A stretch of DNA of 64,000 nucleotides from Clostridiales bacterium UBA6114 (GTDB lineage Bacteria; Bacillota; Clostridia; Oscillospirales; Butyricicoccaceae). The notes beneath the pieces were generated by a model. The model made no database searches. It saw only the letters and a program-made list of their open reading frames with translations, and was not told the origin of the DNA. The stretch is taken from NCBI GenBank assembly GCA_002423435.1, contig DIWE01000018.1, positions 133,717-197,716 on the forward strand, written 5' to 3'. How positions within the stretch are numbered: the first letter of the stretch is position 1; every line of letters starts with the position of its first letter. Shown here piece after piece: positions 1 through 7,337 of the stretch. The position numbers and the translations under genes are program-made.

Positions 1-679
1 CGCGGCCGATGATGCGGCCCTTCATTTCATCGTTCGGAAGCGGCACGGCCGAAACGGTCGCCTCGGAAACATGGTCGGCGGCGCACCTCTGGATCGCAAG
101 CGAGATGATCTCCCTCGCCTTTTTATCCGAATCCTCCTTAAGCTCCTGCTCGATTTCCTTAAGCTTGATCGCGGATTCGTGACGCGCTTCCGATTCCACC
201 GTTTTTACAAGATAATCCTTGGCTTCGTCGGCGGTCATGCCGGAAATTTTTTCAAGCAGCTCAAGCTGGCTTTTTTTAACCGATTTGATTTCCTCCTGAT
301 GCTCTTCGGCTTCCTTCAGTTTGCGGTTTAAGTTCTCATCCTTCTGTTCGATCGCTTCATATTTGCGGTCAAGCGCTTCTTCCTTCTGCTGCAGCCTTCG
401 TTCCTGTTTCTGCAGGTCAATGCGCCGCTCCTTGATCTCGCGATCCGCTTCGGCGCGATTCCTATGTATTTCTTCGCGCGCTTCAATCAGTGCTTCGCGT
501 TTTTTCGCTTCACACGCCTTAATTGCTTCATTCAACATTCTTTTGGCTTCTTCTTCCGCGCTGCCGATTTCCTTTTCAGCAACGGACTTTCTGTATACAA
601 AGCCGCTAATAATGCCTATAATCAGTCCAATAAGCAAAGTCGCTATCGGAATTATAAACATTGACAGTGAGTTTCCCAT
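1..679 (-). CDS. rny: Ribonuclease Y, N-terminal part (cut by window edge)
   Basis: The minus-strand frame begins MGNSLSMFIIPIATLLIG. A single N-terminal membrane segment is followed by a long charged Lys/Glu/Arg-rich coiled coil, and the frame runs off the window in NDEMKGRIIGR, the start of the KH domain. This order (TM anchor, coiled coil, KH, HD) is that of RNase Y, the membrane-bound endoribonuclease that starts mRNA decay in Firmicutes. About 226 of the usual ~520 codons are present, and the catalytic HD domain lies outside. The ATG at 679 has an AGGAGG about 15 nt upstream; an in-frame CTG three nt upstream is a less likely start. A good sigma-A promoter lies at 792-820. It is transcribed away from sleB's end, in the same direction. 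Confidence 0.93.
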   Translation of the reverse strand, partial: MGNSLSMFIIPIATLLIGLIIGIISGFVYRKSVAEKEIGSAEEEAKRMLNEAIKACEAKKREALIEAREEIHRNRAEADREIKERRIDLQKQERRLQQKEEALDRKYEAIEQKDENLNRKLKEAEEHQEEIKSVKKSQLELLEKISGMTADEAKDYLVKTVESEARHESAIKLKEIEQELKEDSDKKAREIISLAIQRCAADHVSEATVSAVPLPNDEMKGRIIGR

Positions 680-791
680 CAGCTTAAACCAGCACCTCCT
701 CTTTTTTAAATTTACCCTTTCAAATTACGGTATAAAAGCCCAAAAAAAATACTTAATCCTGAAAAAATATAAACTGCTACCACAATAGTTG

Positions 792-820
792 ATTTTATAT
801 TACTTTCGGTATTGTGTCAA
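792..820 (-). promoter_or_regulatory. Sigma-A promoter of rny
   Basis: On the minus strand, TTGACA (815-820) is separated by 17 nt from TAAAAT (792-797). It lies about 110 bp upstream of the rny start. Confidence 0.6.
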
Positions 821-849
821 GTGTCAACACCTTTACAGCAAAAACCATC

Positions 850-879
850 TCCTGCGCCATGCTGCCGCACGGCGCAGGA
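850..879 (-). terminator. Rho-independent terminator of sleB
   Basis: A 9-bp perfect stem (TCCTGCGCC/GGCGCAGGA) with a 12-nt loop lies just past the sleB stop. On the minus strand it is followed by a T-rich stretch. Confidence 0.6.
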
Positions 880-888
880 AAAGGCGTA

Positions 889-1584
889 TCATCTTGCAAA
901 AACGTGGCTCCCGATCGTTTTGATCACAGGTCTCGAATAAATCCATTTGCTCGTTGTTTTCGCGGGGTTATAGTAATAGATCGCGCCGCCGGACGGGTCC
1001 ATACCGTTTAACGCGTCCTGCGCCGCGCGCCGGGCCGAATCGATGATCGGCTGGTTAAACTGGCCGTCGGTGATCGCGGTGAACGCGCCGGGCTGATAAA
1101 CGACCCCCGAAATGGTATTCGGGAACGACGGGTGCTTGGTGCGGTTTATCACGACGGCGCCAACGGCGACCTGACCGGTATACGGCTCCCCTCTGGCTTC
1201 GGCGGATATGATTCTGCTCAGGAGATACAGGTCGTTTGACCGGCTGCCGGACACGCCCGAGCCCCCGGCGGTCCCTCCGCTGATGCCGATCGCGGATAAC
1301 GTCTGCGGGCCGCAGATCCCGTCCGCCGTAAGCCCGTGCTTTTGCTGGAAGTATTTCACGCCCGCAACGGTTTTGGAGCCGTAGATACCGTCGACCGAGC
1401 CGGTGTAATATCCCCAATCCTTGAGCCTCTGCTGGATTTGCCTTACGACCGTTCCCGACGAGCCCTGTCTGTAGGTCGCCGCCTCGGCCTCCTGCGTTGT
1501 CTGAAAAAGCCCTATGATAAGGGCGTTGATCACAAAAAGCAAACCGAGCCCGTAAATCAGTCTTTTTTTCCTTTGCATCGACAT
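889..1584 (-). CDS. sleB: Spore cortex-lytic enzyme SleB
   Basis: A protein of about 231 aa with an N-terminal hydrophobic/signal segment (about residues 8-30, ending EAEAATY). A peptidoglycan-binding domain follows (SSGTVVRQIQQRLKDWGYY...GPQTLSAIG, about 35-95). After a Gly/Ser linker comes a C-terminal hydrolase_2 domain (LLSRIISAEARGEPY, GAVVINR, GAIYYYNP). The ISAEARGEPYTGQVAVG core with its catalytic Glu is typical of SleB/CwlJ transglycosylases, which degrade spore cortex at germination. Three close in-frame ATGs exist (1590, 1584, 1578). 1584 is preferred because GAAAGGA sits six nt upstream. The usual partner ypeB is not beside it; the downstream neighbour is rny. Confidence 0.9.
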   Translation of the reverse strand: MSMQRKKRLIYGLGLLFVINALIIGLFQTTQEAEAATYRQGSSGTVVRQIQQRLKDWGYYTGSVDGIYGSKTVAGVKYFQQKHGLTADGICGPQTLSAIGISGGTAGGSGVSGSRSNDLYLLSRIISAEARGEPYTGQVAVGAVVINRTKHPSFPNTISGVVYQPGAFTAITDGQFNQPIIDSARRAAQDALNGMDPSGGAIYYYNPAKTTSKWIYSRPVIKTIGSHVFAR

Positions 1585-1775
1585 GACCATTCCTTTCGCA
1601 GCGCTCATGGCGCGGGGCGGCCGTCAAAAGGGATGCCTTCCCGCACATGCACCGCTATGAGCTTGGAGCGAACCGCACGCATGAAAGCCGTTTTGGCCGC
1701 CTTAAGCGTCCGGTGTTCCTCGATTTTTGATTATTCTCCCGCAGACAAGGCAAAATTATTCAATAAAAGCTTTCT

Positions 1776-1804
1776 TTGACTTTCGGGCCTTGTCCGTGTA
1801 TATT
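1776..1804 (+). promoter_or_regulatory. Sigma-A promoter of the trmN6-like gene
   Basis: TTGACT (1776-1781), a 17-nt spacer and TATATT (1799-1804), 26 bp upstream of the ATG at 1830. The short leader carries AAGGAGG at 1811-1817. Confidence 0.55.
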
Positions 1805-1829
1805 GATAAAAAGGAGGTACGCGGCTATT

Positions 1830-2552
1830 ATGCAAAGTGCGGTCTCTCTTTTCGGCGGAATGCGCCTTGTCCAGGACGACCGGTACCATATGCTCGGTCT
1901 GGACACGATTCTTCTGTCCGATTTCGCAACGCTGAAAAGGAACATGCGCGTATGCGACCTCGGCGCGGGGGTCGGCGCGCTCTCCCTTCTCCTTGCCGGA
2001 CGTGAAAAAACCGCCGTAATCGACGGTTTGGAGCTTTCCCCCGGCGCCTGCGCGCTTGCGGAGGAAAATATCAAATTAAACGGCCTTTCGGACCGGGTTT
2101 TTGTCCATCCCGCCGACCTGCGCTCGGAAAAGCTGCCGCTTTGCGCCGGTGCCTACGATCTGATCGTGACAAATCCGCCGTATTTTGCGCGCGGTTCCGG
2201 CAGGATGCCGGAAGGCGACCGGTCCCTTGCGCGCTCGGAGGAAGCCTGTCCGCTTTCCTCCCTTTTAAAAACCGCAAGGCGCCTCTTGAAATGGGGCGGA
2301 TATTTTTCACTGGTCTACCGCCCGGAGCGGCTGTGCGAGCTGATCGTTTCCTTAAGCGGGCAAAGGATCGAGCCCAAACGCCTGCGGCTTGTCTTAAAGG
2401 ATGCGCGCTCAGCGCCGTCGCTGGTCCTGCTCGAGGGCAAGGTCGGGGCGTCGCCCGGCCTTAAAATCCTGCCGCCCCTTATTATAAAAATGGAGGCCGG
2501 CGGGGACAGCGAAGAAATAAACCGGATTTATCAACGGGAAATTCCAGGCTGA
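1830..2552 (+). CDS. tRNA1(Val) A37 N6-methyltransferase-type SAM methyltransferase
   Basis: A 240-aa class I SAM-dependent methyltransferase. Motif I is VCDLGAGVGALSLLLA (about residues 40-55). The adenine-N6 catalytic motif is VTNPPYF (about 115). The opening (LFGGMRLVQDDRYHMLGLDTILLSDFA) is characteristic of the YfiC/TrmN6 family that methylates A37 of tRNA-Val. The ATG at 1830 was chosen over an upstream frame opening because AAGGAGG precedes it (12 nt) and homologous proteins start near this point. It is followed by rsmI in the same direction, a common pairing in Clostridia. The substrate is inferred from the family only. Confidence 0.8.
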   Translation: MQSAVSLFGGMRLVQDDRYHMLGLDTILLSDFATLKRNMRVCDLGAGVGALSLLLAGREKTAVIDGLELSPGACALAEENIKLNGLSDRVFVHPADLRSEKLPLCAGAYDLIVTNPPYFARGSGRMPEGDRSLARSEEACPLSSLLKTARRLLKWGGYFSLVYRPERLCELIVSLSGQRIEPKRLRLVLKDARSAPSLVLLEGKVGASPGLKILPPLIIKMEAGGDSEEINRIYQREIPG

Positions 2553-2704
2553 AAGAAGCTTTTTTAAGTCCGAAATGCGACTGATATATTTTGGCGTGCC
2601 GCCCGCCCGAACGCGCGGCGGCCGCGGCTTAAGTCCGGCGGGCTCCTCCTCAGCGCGGAGCTTTCTGTCGGCGGCTTATGTGTCCGCGGCCAACGGAGCC
2701 TTAT

Positions 2705-3538
2705 ATGCCCGGGAAACTTTATGTTGTAGCGACGCCGATCGGCAATCTCGGCGACATAAGCCTCCGCGCGCTCGACATTCTGAAGAGCGTTTCGTTTGTC
2801 GCCGCGGAAGACACGAGGGTAACCTTAAAGCTGCTGAACCATTTTTCGGTCAAGGTGCCCCTTATCAGCTATTATGAACACAACGCAAAGGAGCAGGGGG
2901 AAAAAATCGTCTCACGCATCCTGTCCGGCGAAAGCTGCGCTCTCGTATCCGACGCGGGAACGCCCGCGATCAGCGATCCGGGCGAGGATCTCGCCGCCCT
3001 GTGCGCCGCCTCCGGGATCGAAGTCGTCCCCGTTCCCGGCCCGTCCGCGGTCATCGCGGCGCTTTCCGCCTCCGGCATGAAAACCGGGCGTTTTACTTTT
3101 GAAGGCTTCCTCTCAACCTCCCGGAAAAGCCGGACGGAGCATTTAAAAAGCCTGAAAAGCGAAGAGCGCACCATGGTGTTTTATGAGGCGCCGCACAAGC
3201 TCAAAAGGACCCTTCAGGATCTTTTCGATGCGTTCGGCGACCGCCCCGTCTGCATCGCGCGCGAGCTTACAAAGCTGCACGAGGAATTTCTGCGCCTGAC
3301 ACTCGGCGAAGCCGCCGCGCATTTCGAAGAAACTGTCCCGCGCGGCGAATTCGTCCTGATCGTCGCGGGTGCGGCGCCGGAAAAAACCGAAGCCCCGCCC
3401 GACGCGCTTGAGCTTATCGGACAGCTGATCAACGGCGGAGTGGCTTTAAGCGAGGCGGTGAAAAGGGTTTCCCGCGAGACAGGCGTCCAAAAAAGCGGAC
3501 TTTACCGCCTTGCCCTCGACCGGTACAAGAACGATTAA
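2705..3538 (+). CDS. rsmI: 16S rRNA 2'-O-methyltransferase RsmI (C1402)
   Basis: A 277-aa tetrapyrrole-methylase-fold protein starting MPGKLYVVATPIGNLGDIS. Further family hallmarks are FVAAEDTRVTLKLLNHF, SYYEHNA, LVSDAGTPAISDPGEDL, VVPVPGPSAVIAALSASG and VFYEAPHKLKRTL. RsmI 2'-O-methylates C1402 of 16S rRNA at the decoding centre. The ATG at 2705 aligns with the usual N-terminus; 27 nt of upstream open frame is not conserved-looking. The stop overlaps the spmB stop by two nt on the opposite strand, so the two genes converge. Confidence 0.95.
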   Translation: MPGKLYVVATPIGNLGDISLRALDILKSVSFVAAEDTRVTLKLLNHFSVKVPLISYYEHNAKEQGEKIVSRILSGESCALVSDAGTPAISDPGEDLAALCAASGIEVVPVPGPSAVIAALSASGMKTGRFTFEGFLSTSRKSRTEHLKSLKSEERTMVFYEAPHKLKRTLQDLFDAFGDRPVCIARELTKLHEEFLRLTLGEAAAHFEETVPRGEFVLIVAGAAPEKTEAPPDALELIGQLINGGVALSEAVKRVSRETGVQKSGLYRLALDRYKND

Positions 3539-4059
3539 GTTGCCCCGAAAAACAGTCTTACCGCGAAGGCGGAGGCGATAAAGGCGGCCGCGTCCGCGCA
3601 GAGCGCCGCGGGAACGGCATAGCGGGTATCTTTGAGGCCGAGCGCCCCGAAATAGACCGAAATCGTATAAAAGCTCGTTTCGGAGGAGCCGAGCATGACG
3701 GCGGCAACCCTTCCCGCGTAGCTGTCCGGCCCCACCGCCCTCATGATTTCCGTTCCGAGGGCAAGACCGCCGCCCCCCGATATCGGTTTTAAGAGCGTTA
3801 AAGATGCGCATTCCGGAGGGATTCCGAAAAGGCCGTAGACCGGCTTTAGGACATGCGCGATAAAATCGATCGCGCCCGAAGCCCTGAGCATATAAACCGC
3901 GGTCAGCATCGCGACCAGCACCGGAAAGATTTTCAGCGCCAGCCGCAGCCCTTCCACGGCGCCCTCCAGAAACACCGAAAAGACGTCCACCCCTTTTATC
4001 AGCCCGTAAACCAGGGTAAACGTCAAAATACCCGGCACAAGACAATCGACGATTTTCAT
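3535..4059 (-). CDS. spmB: Spore maturation protein B
   Basis: A 174-aa multi-spanning membrane protein with nucleoside-recognition (Gate) domain features (LALKIFPVLVAMLTAVYMLRASGAI, LLKPISGGGGLALGTEIM, LGSSETSFYTISVYFGALG). SpmB acts with SpmA in spore core dehydration. The start at 4059 is supported by GGGAGGTG about 6 nt upstream. It lies downstream of spmA on the same strand with an 89-bp gap, as an spmAB operon, and ends convergently with rsmI. Confidence 0.93.
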   Translation of the reverse strand: MKIVDCLVPGILTFTLVYGLIKGVDVFSVFLEGAVEGLRLALKIFPVLVAMLTAVYMLRASGAIDFIAHVLKPVYGLFGIPPECASLTLLKPISGGGGLALGTEIMRAVGPDSYAGRVAAVMLGSSETSFYTISVYFGALGLKDTRYAVPAALCADAAAFIASAFAVRLFFGAT

Positions 4060-4148
4060 AAAGGCACCTCCCGCGATTTCTCTGAAAACGACCGTTTATA
4101 TCGATATGCTTCCCAAAGCGGCCCTGCGGCCGCTCCGGCGATCGGTTC

Positions 4149-4775
4149 TCAGCCGGTTTTATGGGAAATGCCGGTTTTTATTTTTGTTTTTTCCCGGCCT
4201 CTTTGGGACATCCATCTGAAAAAAAACACGGCAGCGAGCCCCGCCATGATCGAAATTGCGGAGGAAACCCATACGGCGGGGAGAATATCATACGGCTGCT
4301 CCGAGCCGAAGGACGCCCTCACGGCGGCGACCGTCGTCGGGATCAGCTGCAGGGACGCCGTGTTGATCACGATAAACGTGATTAGCTCGTCGGAGGCCTC
4401 CTTGCCTCCGATCAGCTTCTCCATCCGTTCGGCCGCCTTCAAGCCGATCGGCGTCGCCGCGTTATTAAGCCCCAGAAGATTCGCCGTCATATTGGCCGAA
4501 ATAAGCTCCAGCGTTTCATGGTCGTTCGACACCCGTTTAAACAGGATTTTTAAGAATGGCCTCATCATGCGGGCGATTTTCGAGGCAAGTCCCGATTCGG
4601 ACAAAACGCGCATGACGCCCGACCACAGGCACATGATGCCGAGAATGGAGATCATGAGCTCTACCGCGCCGAACGCACCCTGCGTCACCGCCGCCGAAAG
4701 CTCCGAGGTCCGGCCGGACAAAATGCCCATAACCGTCGCGACACCGATTAAAAAAACCCATACGCGCGTCATCAT
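4149..4775 (-). CDS. spmA: Spore maturation protein A
   Basis: A 208-aa membrane protein starting MMTRVWVFLIGVATVMGIL. It carries the Gate-domain motif ANMTANLLGLNNAATPIGLKA and FIVINTASLQLIPTTVAAVR, both diagnostic of SpmA. The frame is open 21 codons further upstream, but GAAGAGG nine nt before the ATG at 4775 favours this start. It forms an operon with spmB; SpmA/SpmB are needed for spore dehydration and heat resistance. The C-terminus carries a basic tail after the last membrane segment. Confidence 0.93.
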   Translation of the reverse strand: MMTRVWVFLIGVATVMGILSGRTSELSAAVTQGAFGAVELMISILGIMCLWSGVMRVLSESGLASKIARMMRPFLKILFKRVSNDHETLELISANMTANLLGLNNAATPIGLKAAERMEKLIGGKEASDELITFIVINTASLQLIPTTVAAVRASFGSEQPYDILPAVWVSSAISIMAGLAAVFFFRWMSQRGREKTKIKTGISHKTG

Positions 4776-4888
4776 TTTTAAAAACCTCTTCCCATAAAAG
4801 TAGTTTTTTTGGAGATTTGTAGTCATAATTTGTAGCACTATTACCTAAAAAGAGCAAAATATTGTAAATTATTTACAAATCGTTAATG

Positions 4889-4897
4889 TTTCGACAA
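4889..4897 (-). promoter_or_regulatory. Candidate Spo0A box upstream of the abrB-like gene
   Basis: On the minus strand this reads TTGTCGAAA, containing the 7-mer TGTCGAA of the Spo0A binding consensus. It lies just upstream of the -35 element at 4905. A separate palindrome, TTGTAAAT-T-ATTTACAA, is at 4862-4878. In Bacillus subtilis abrB is repressed by Spo0A~P through such boxes. A role here is inference. Confidence 0.45.
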
Positions 4898-4904
4898 CTT
4901 TCGT

Positions 4905-4933
4905 TTGACAATAAATAACATATTTGCTATTAT
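4905..4933 (+). promoter_or_regulatory. Sigma-A promoter of the abrB-like gene
   Basis: TTGACA (4905-4910), a 17-nt spacer and TATTAT (4928-4933), 34 bp upstream of the TTG start. Confidence 0.65.
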
Positions 4934-4966
4934 TGGAAGTGAAAATAAACTGGAAGGAGTGATAAT

Positions 4967-5206
4967 TTGAAATCAACCGGTATTGTAAGGAAAGTAGATG
5001 AACTCGGAAGAATTGTCCTTCCCATTGAGCTACGGCGCACCCTGGACATCGAAGTGAAGGACGCCCTTGAAATATATGTTGAGGGTGACGCAATCATGCT
5101 AAAAAAGTACGAGCCCTCGTGCATTTTCTGTGGTAGCTCCGAGAGCATTCAGGAGTTTAAAGGGAAAAATGTTTGCTCTTCATGTAAATCTCAGCTTTCC
5201 AAGTAA
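4967..5206 (+). CDS. AbrB/SpoVT-type transition-state regulator
   Basis: A 79-aa protein. The N-terminal swapped-hairpin AbrB domain reads MKSTGIVRKVDELGRIVLPI...LEIYVEGDAIMLKKY (1-47). A C-terminal tail holds two Cys pairs (CIFC and CSSC), as in clostridial AbrB proteins. It binds DNA as a dimer or tetramer and controls post-exponential genes. The start is TTG, with AAGGAG 7-8 nt upstream. A strong sigma-A promoter and a candidate Spo0A box precede it, consistent with sporulation control. A near-perfect terminator follows. Confidence 0.9.
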   Translation: MKSTGIVRKVDELGRIVLPIELRRTLDIEVKDALEIYVEGDAIMLKKYEPSCIFCGSSESIQEFKGKNVCSSCKSQLSK

Positions 5207-5226
5207 CTTTCCAACCAAAACGAAAC

Positions 5227-5267
5227 AAAAATAAAAGCCATGTGTAAAACACATGGCTTTTATTTTT
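5227..5267 (+). terminator. Terminator of the abrB-like gene
   Basis: A 19-bp perfect stem with an AAA loop, containing AAAAGCCATGTGT and its complement, ending in TTTTATTTTT. A near copy lies at 5508-5544. Confidence 0.85.
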
Positions 5268-5274
5268 GACTGTA

Positions 5275-5502
5275 GACAAAAACGAATCCTTCGTCTTTTT
5301 TGAAAAAATGCGTTGCGCCGGCGTGATCATTTTTTCAAAAAACCGAATCAATTTGTTTTTTGGGCAATTCATTTGGCCAAAAAACACCCCCTGGGGTCCC
5401 CAACAAATACTATTTGTTGGGGTGAGTCCACCCGCGCCAATCGGGCGCGAAACCGGGGGTCCCCTATACCCCCTGGAAGAGTGTCGACTTTGTCGACACT
5501 CT
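5275..5502. repeat. Cluster of consecutive stem-loops, no gene
   Basis: This 230-bp gap is filled with separate inverted repeats. From left to right: ACGAA/TTCGT at about 5283; an 11-bp arm pair TTGAAAAAATG/CATTTTTTCAA; GTTTTTTGG/CCAAAAAAC; a 12-bp perfect hairpin CCCCAACAAATA-C-TATTTGTTGGGG; CGCGCC/GGCGCG; GGGGGT/ACCCCC; and GAGTGTCGAC-TTT-GTCGACACTC. No open reading frame here has a convincing start or composition. It could be stacked terminators, an RNA, or a mobile repeat. The function is unknown. Confidence 0.7.
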
Positions 5503-5507
5503 CAAAT

Positions 5508-5544
5508 AAATAAAAGCCATGTGTCAGACACATGGCTTTTATTT
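5508..5544 (-). terminator. Terminator of the ferredoxin gene
   Basis: A 17-bp perfect stem with a CAG/CTG loop, sharing the AAAAGCCATGTGT arm with the abrB terminator at 5227-5267. It lies 13 bp past the ferredoxin stop and is flanked by A/T runs on both sides, so it may work in both directions. Confidence 0.75.
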
Positions 5545-5557
5545 TTTATTCAGTTTC

Positions 5558-5728
5558 TCAGCCTTTTTTAATCGCTTCAACGGGGCAGCTTGCCGCGCAG
5601 GTACCGCATTCAATGCAGGCATCCGGATCAATCACGTACTTGCTGTCGCCGGCGGATATACAGGAAACGGGACATTCGCCCTCACAGGTTCCGCAGCTGA
5701 TACACTCGTCACTGATTATGTAAGCCAT
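5558..5728 (-). CDS. 2[4Fe-4S] ferredoxin
   Basis: A 56-aa clostridial-type ferredoxin starting MAYIISDECISCGTCEGECP. Two CxxCxxCxxxCP clusters are complete (CISCGTCEGECP and CIECGTCAASCP), each ligating one 4Fe-4S cluster. It carries low-potential electrons in the cytoplasm for hydrogenases and oxidoreductases. The second of two adjacent ATGs (5728) is chosen because GGAGG is six nt away; the first would leave only three. It is monocistronic, with a hairpin terminator downstream. Confidence 0.95.
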   Translation of the reverse strand: MAYIISDECISCGTCEGECPVSCISAGDSKYVIDPDACIECGTCAASCPVEAIKKG

Positions 5729-5914
5729 CATGCACCTCCAGAATTTAATCAAATTTATTTTAACACGAACGTTTCAAAAATCAATTAAAAGTTCTTGGAT
5801 TGTCTAATAATTTACAAATTGTCTTTATTTTCTGCATCTTGTCCGACAGGTAATAAAACCGCGATTGCAAGGCAACAATACAATACATAAGTTTATGGAA
5901 GCGAGGTTTTCTTT

Positions 5915-6094
5915 ATGCCTGTTCATCATAAAAAATATGACCTTGAGGCCGGGGAGGATTTATCCCCCGATATCGCCTGCTCGAGCCGCCCCCATCAAAC
6001 GCGGTTTTCCCCCCTGAAAAAACAGACGTCAAACAATGCAAAATCAGAAGAAAACACAAGAAAAAATGAGAATACCAAAGCTTTAACCGATTAA
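5915..6094 (+). CDS. Small hypothetical protein (59 aa)
   Basis: An open frame beginning MPVHHKKYDLEAGEDLS and ending KNENTKALTD. It has no membrane segment and a Lys/Asn/Glu-rich C-terminal half. A GCGAGG stretch nine nt upstream is a weak ribosome site. It lies between the divergent ferredoxin gene and the CtsR operator, in the same direction as ctsR. I do not recognise a family. It may be a real small protein or chance. Confidence 0.4.
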   Translation: MPVHHKKYDLEAGEDLSPDIACSSRPHQTRFSPLKKQTSNNAKSEENTRKNENTKALTD

Positions 6095-6114
6095 TTCGAT
6101 TTGAAGGTGCCGCA

Positions 6115-6132
6115 AAGGTCAAAAAAGGTCAG
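6115..6132 (+). promoter_or_regulatory. CtsR operator
   Basis: A direct repeat of the CtsR heptad, AAGGTCAAA followed at once by AAAGGTCAG, with the GGTC cores ten bp apart. This matches the known CtsR operator (tandem RGGTCAAA). It lies just upstream of the promoter of ctsR-mcsA-mcsB-clpC and indicates autoregulation and heat induction. Confidence 0.85.
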
Positions 6133-6140
6133 TCTTCGAT

Positions 6141-6168
6141 TTGCTTATTTTTGGGAAAGTAGTAGAAT
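6141..6168 (+). promoter_or_regulatory. Probable promoter of the ctsR operon
   Basis: TTGCTT (6141-6146), a 16-nt spacer and TAGAAT (6163-6168), directly downstream of the CtsR operator and 48 bp upstream of the GTG start. Confidence 0.5.
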
Positions 6169-6216
6169 GAAATCAAACATCAAAGATAGTCAATGTCAAA
6201 TTCAGGTGGTGATTGC

Positions 6217-6669
6217 GTGCGTATATCCGATACGATCGCTGAATTTTTAAATTCCCTTTTAAACGATAAGGGGGGACGGGTGGAGATCCAGAGAAGCGAG
6301 CTTGCCGAGCGGTTTGCCTGCGTGCCGAGCCAGATCAACTATGTGATCGAAACCCGGTTTTCCCCGGAGCACGGATTTTTGGTTGAAAGCCGGAGAGGCG
6401 GCGGCGGATATATCCGGATCACGCGCGTTAGCCTTGATTCCCAAACGGCCGTCATGCATACGATAAACGCCGTCGGGGACGAAATCGACGTGCGCAGCGC
6501 TTCAATGTTTATCCGGAATCTGTTTGATATGGGAAAAATCGATCCGGGCGAGGCGAGAATCCTGTCCGCCGTGGTATCCGACCGCGCGCTGTCGCAGGCG
6601 CCCCCGGAGATCCGAAACAGCCTGCGCGCGGCGATCCTCAAAACGGCGCTCGTCGCTTTTCTGAGCTAG
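6217..6669 (+). CDS. ctsR: Class III heat-shock repressor CtsR
   Basis: A 150-aa protein starting (GTG) VRISDTIAEFLNSLL. The winged HTH reads EIQRSELAERFACVPSQINYVI, with the glycine-rich wing ESRRGGGGYIRI that reads the heptad operator and senses temperature. A C-terminal helical domain is targeted by McsB. The GTG at 6217 is preferred over the in-frame ATG at 6193 because AGGTGG lies seven nt upstream and CtsR proteins begin at this point. It is the first gene of ctsR-mcsA-mcsB-clpC. The 170-bp gap to mcsA is unusually large because of an inserted repeat element. Confidence 0.95.
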   Translation: MRISDTIAEFLNSLLNDKGGRVEIQRSELAERFACVPSQINYVIETRFSPEHGFLVESRRGGGGYIRITRVSLDSQTAVMHTINAVGDEIDVRSASMFIRNLFDMGKIDPGEARILSAVVSDRALSQAPPEIRNSLRAAILKTALVAFLS

Positions 6670-6670
6670 G

Positions 6671-6822
6671 ATCTGTTCACATAAGCGCCTGACGCTGATC
6701 TTTCTGCGTATTCTGCGCCATGCCGCGCTGAATTTTCTTGGAATACACAAACCTTCAAAAATCGATCTTGCCTGACACAAAATCCGCTCAGAATCAGAGC
6801 ATTCCGGTTTATGTGCACAGGC
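6671..6822. mobile_element. Probable MITE-like element between ctsR and mcsA
   Basis: A 152-bp non-coding block whose ends form imperfect terminal inverted repeats: CTGTTCACATAA (6673-6684) and TTATGTGCACAG (6809-6820), 11 of 12 matching. It begins two bases after the ctsR stop and ends just before the mcsA ribosome site. The interior encodes nothing convincing. No flanking duplication is clear. Other copies in the genome would prove it; none is recognisable in this window. Confidence 0.55.
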
Positions 6823-6839
6823 CCCCGGGAGGGCTTTTC

Positions 6840-7337
6840 ATGCTTTGCGAAAACTGTAAAAAAAACCTGGCCACAACTTATGTCAAAACCATTACAAACG
6901 GCGAAGTCCGGGAAATGCGCCTGTGCGACGAATGCGCGGGCAGCTTCCAGGGGTTCAGCTTTTTCTCGGACGGCTTCGGCCTGGACAATATCCTGGCGAG
7001 CCTTATGGGGCAATACGCCCCCGCCCGGAACACGCCGGAGGCCGAAACGTCCTGTCCGGTCTGCGGCTCGACGCTCTCCGACATCTCGGAATACGGACGG
7101 GTCGGCTGCGCAAACTGCTACGACGCGTTTTACGAGGAGCTCATGCCGTATATCCGGAGGATCCACGGCAGCGCCGTCCACGTCGGAAGAATCCCCAAAC
7201 GGATCACCCCGTCTCCGAAAAAGCGGATCAGGGAGCTTGAAAACGAGCTTGCGCAGGCCGTCGCGGCACAGGAATACGAACGCGCGGCCGTCATCCGCGA
7301 CGAGCTGAAGAAGCTGAAGGAGGGGGAGGAAAAATGA
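6840..7337 (+). CDS. mcsA: McsA, activator of protein arginine kinase
   Basis: A 165-aa protein starting MLCENCKKNLATTYVK. It has four CxxC zinc-binding pairs (CENC, CDEC, CPVC, CANC) and a C-terminal UVR domain (LENELAQAVAAQEYERAAVIRDELKKL). McsA binds and stimulates McsB. The start at 6840 follows GGGAGGG (6828-6834). It overlaps mcsB by four nt (ATGA-type junction), indicating coupling. The frame is open further upstream only through the inserted repeat element. Confidence 0.95.
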   Translation: MLCENCKKNLATTYVKTITNGEVREMRLCDECAGSFQGFSFFSDGFGLDNILASLMGQYAPARNTPEAETSCPVCGSTLSDISEYGRVGCANCYDAFYEELMPYIRRIHGSAVHVGRIPKRITPSPKKRIRELENELAQAVAAQEYERAAVIRDELKKLKEGEEK

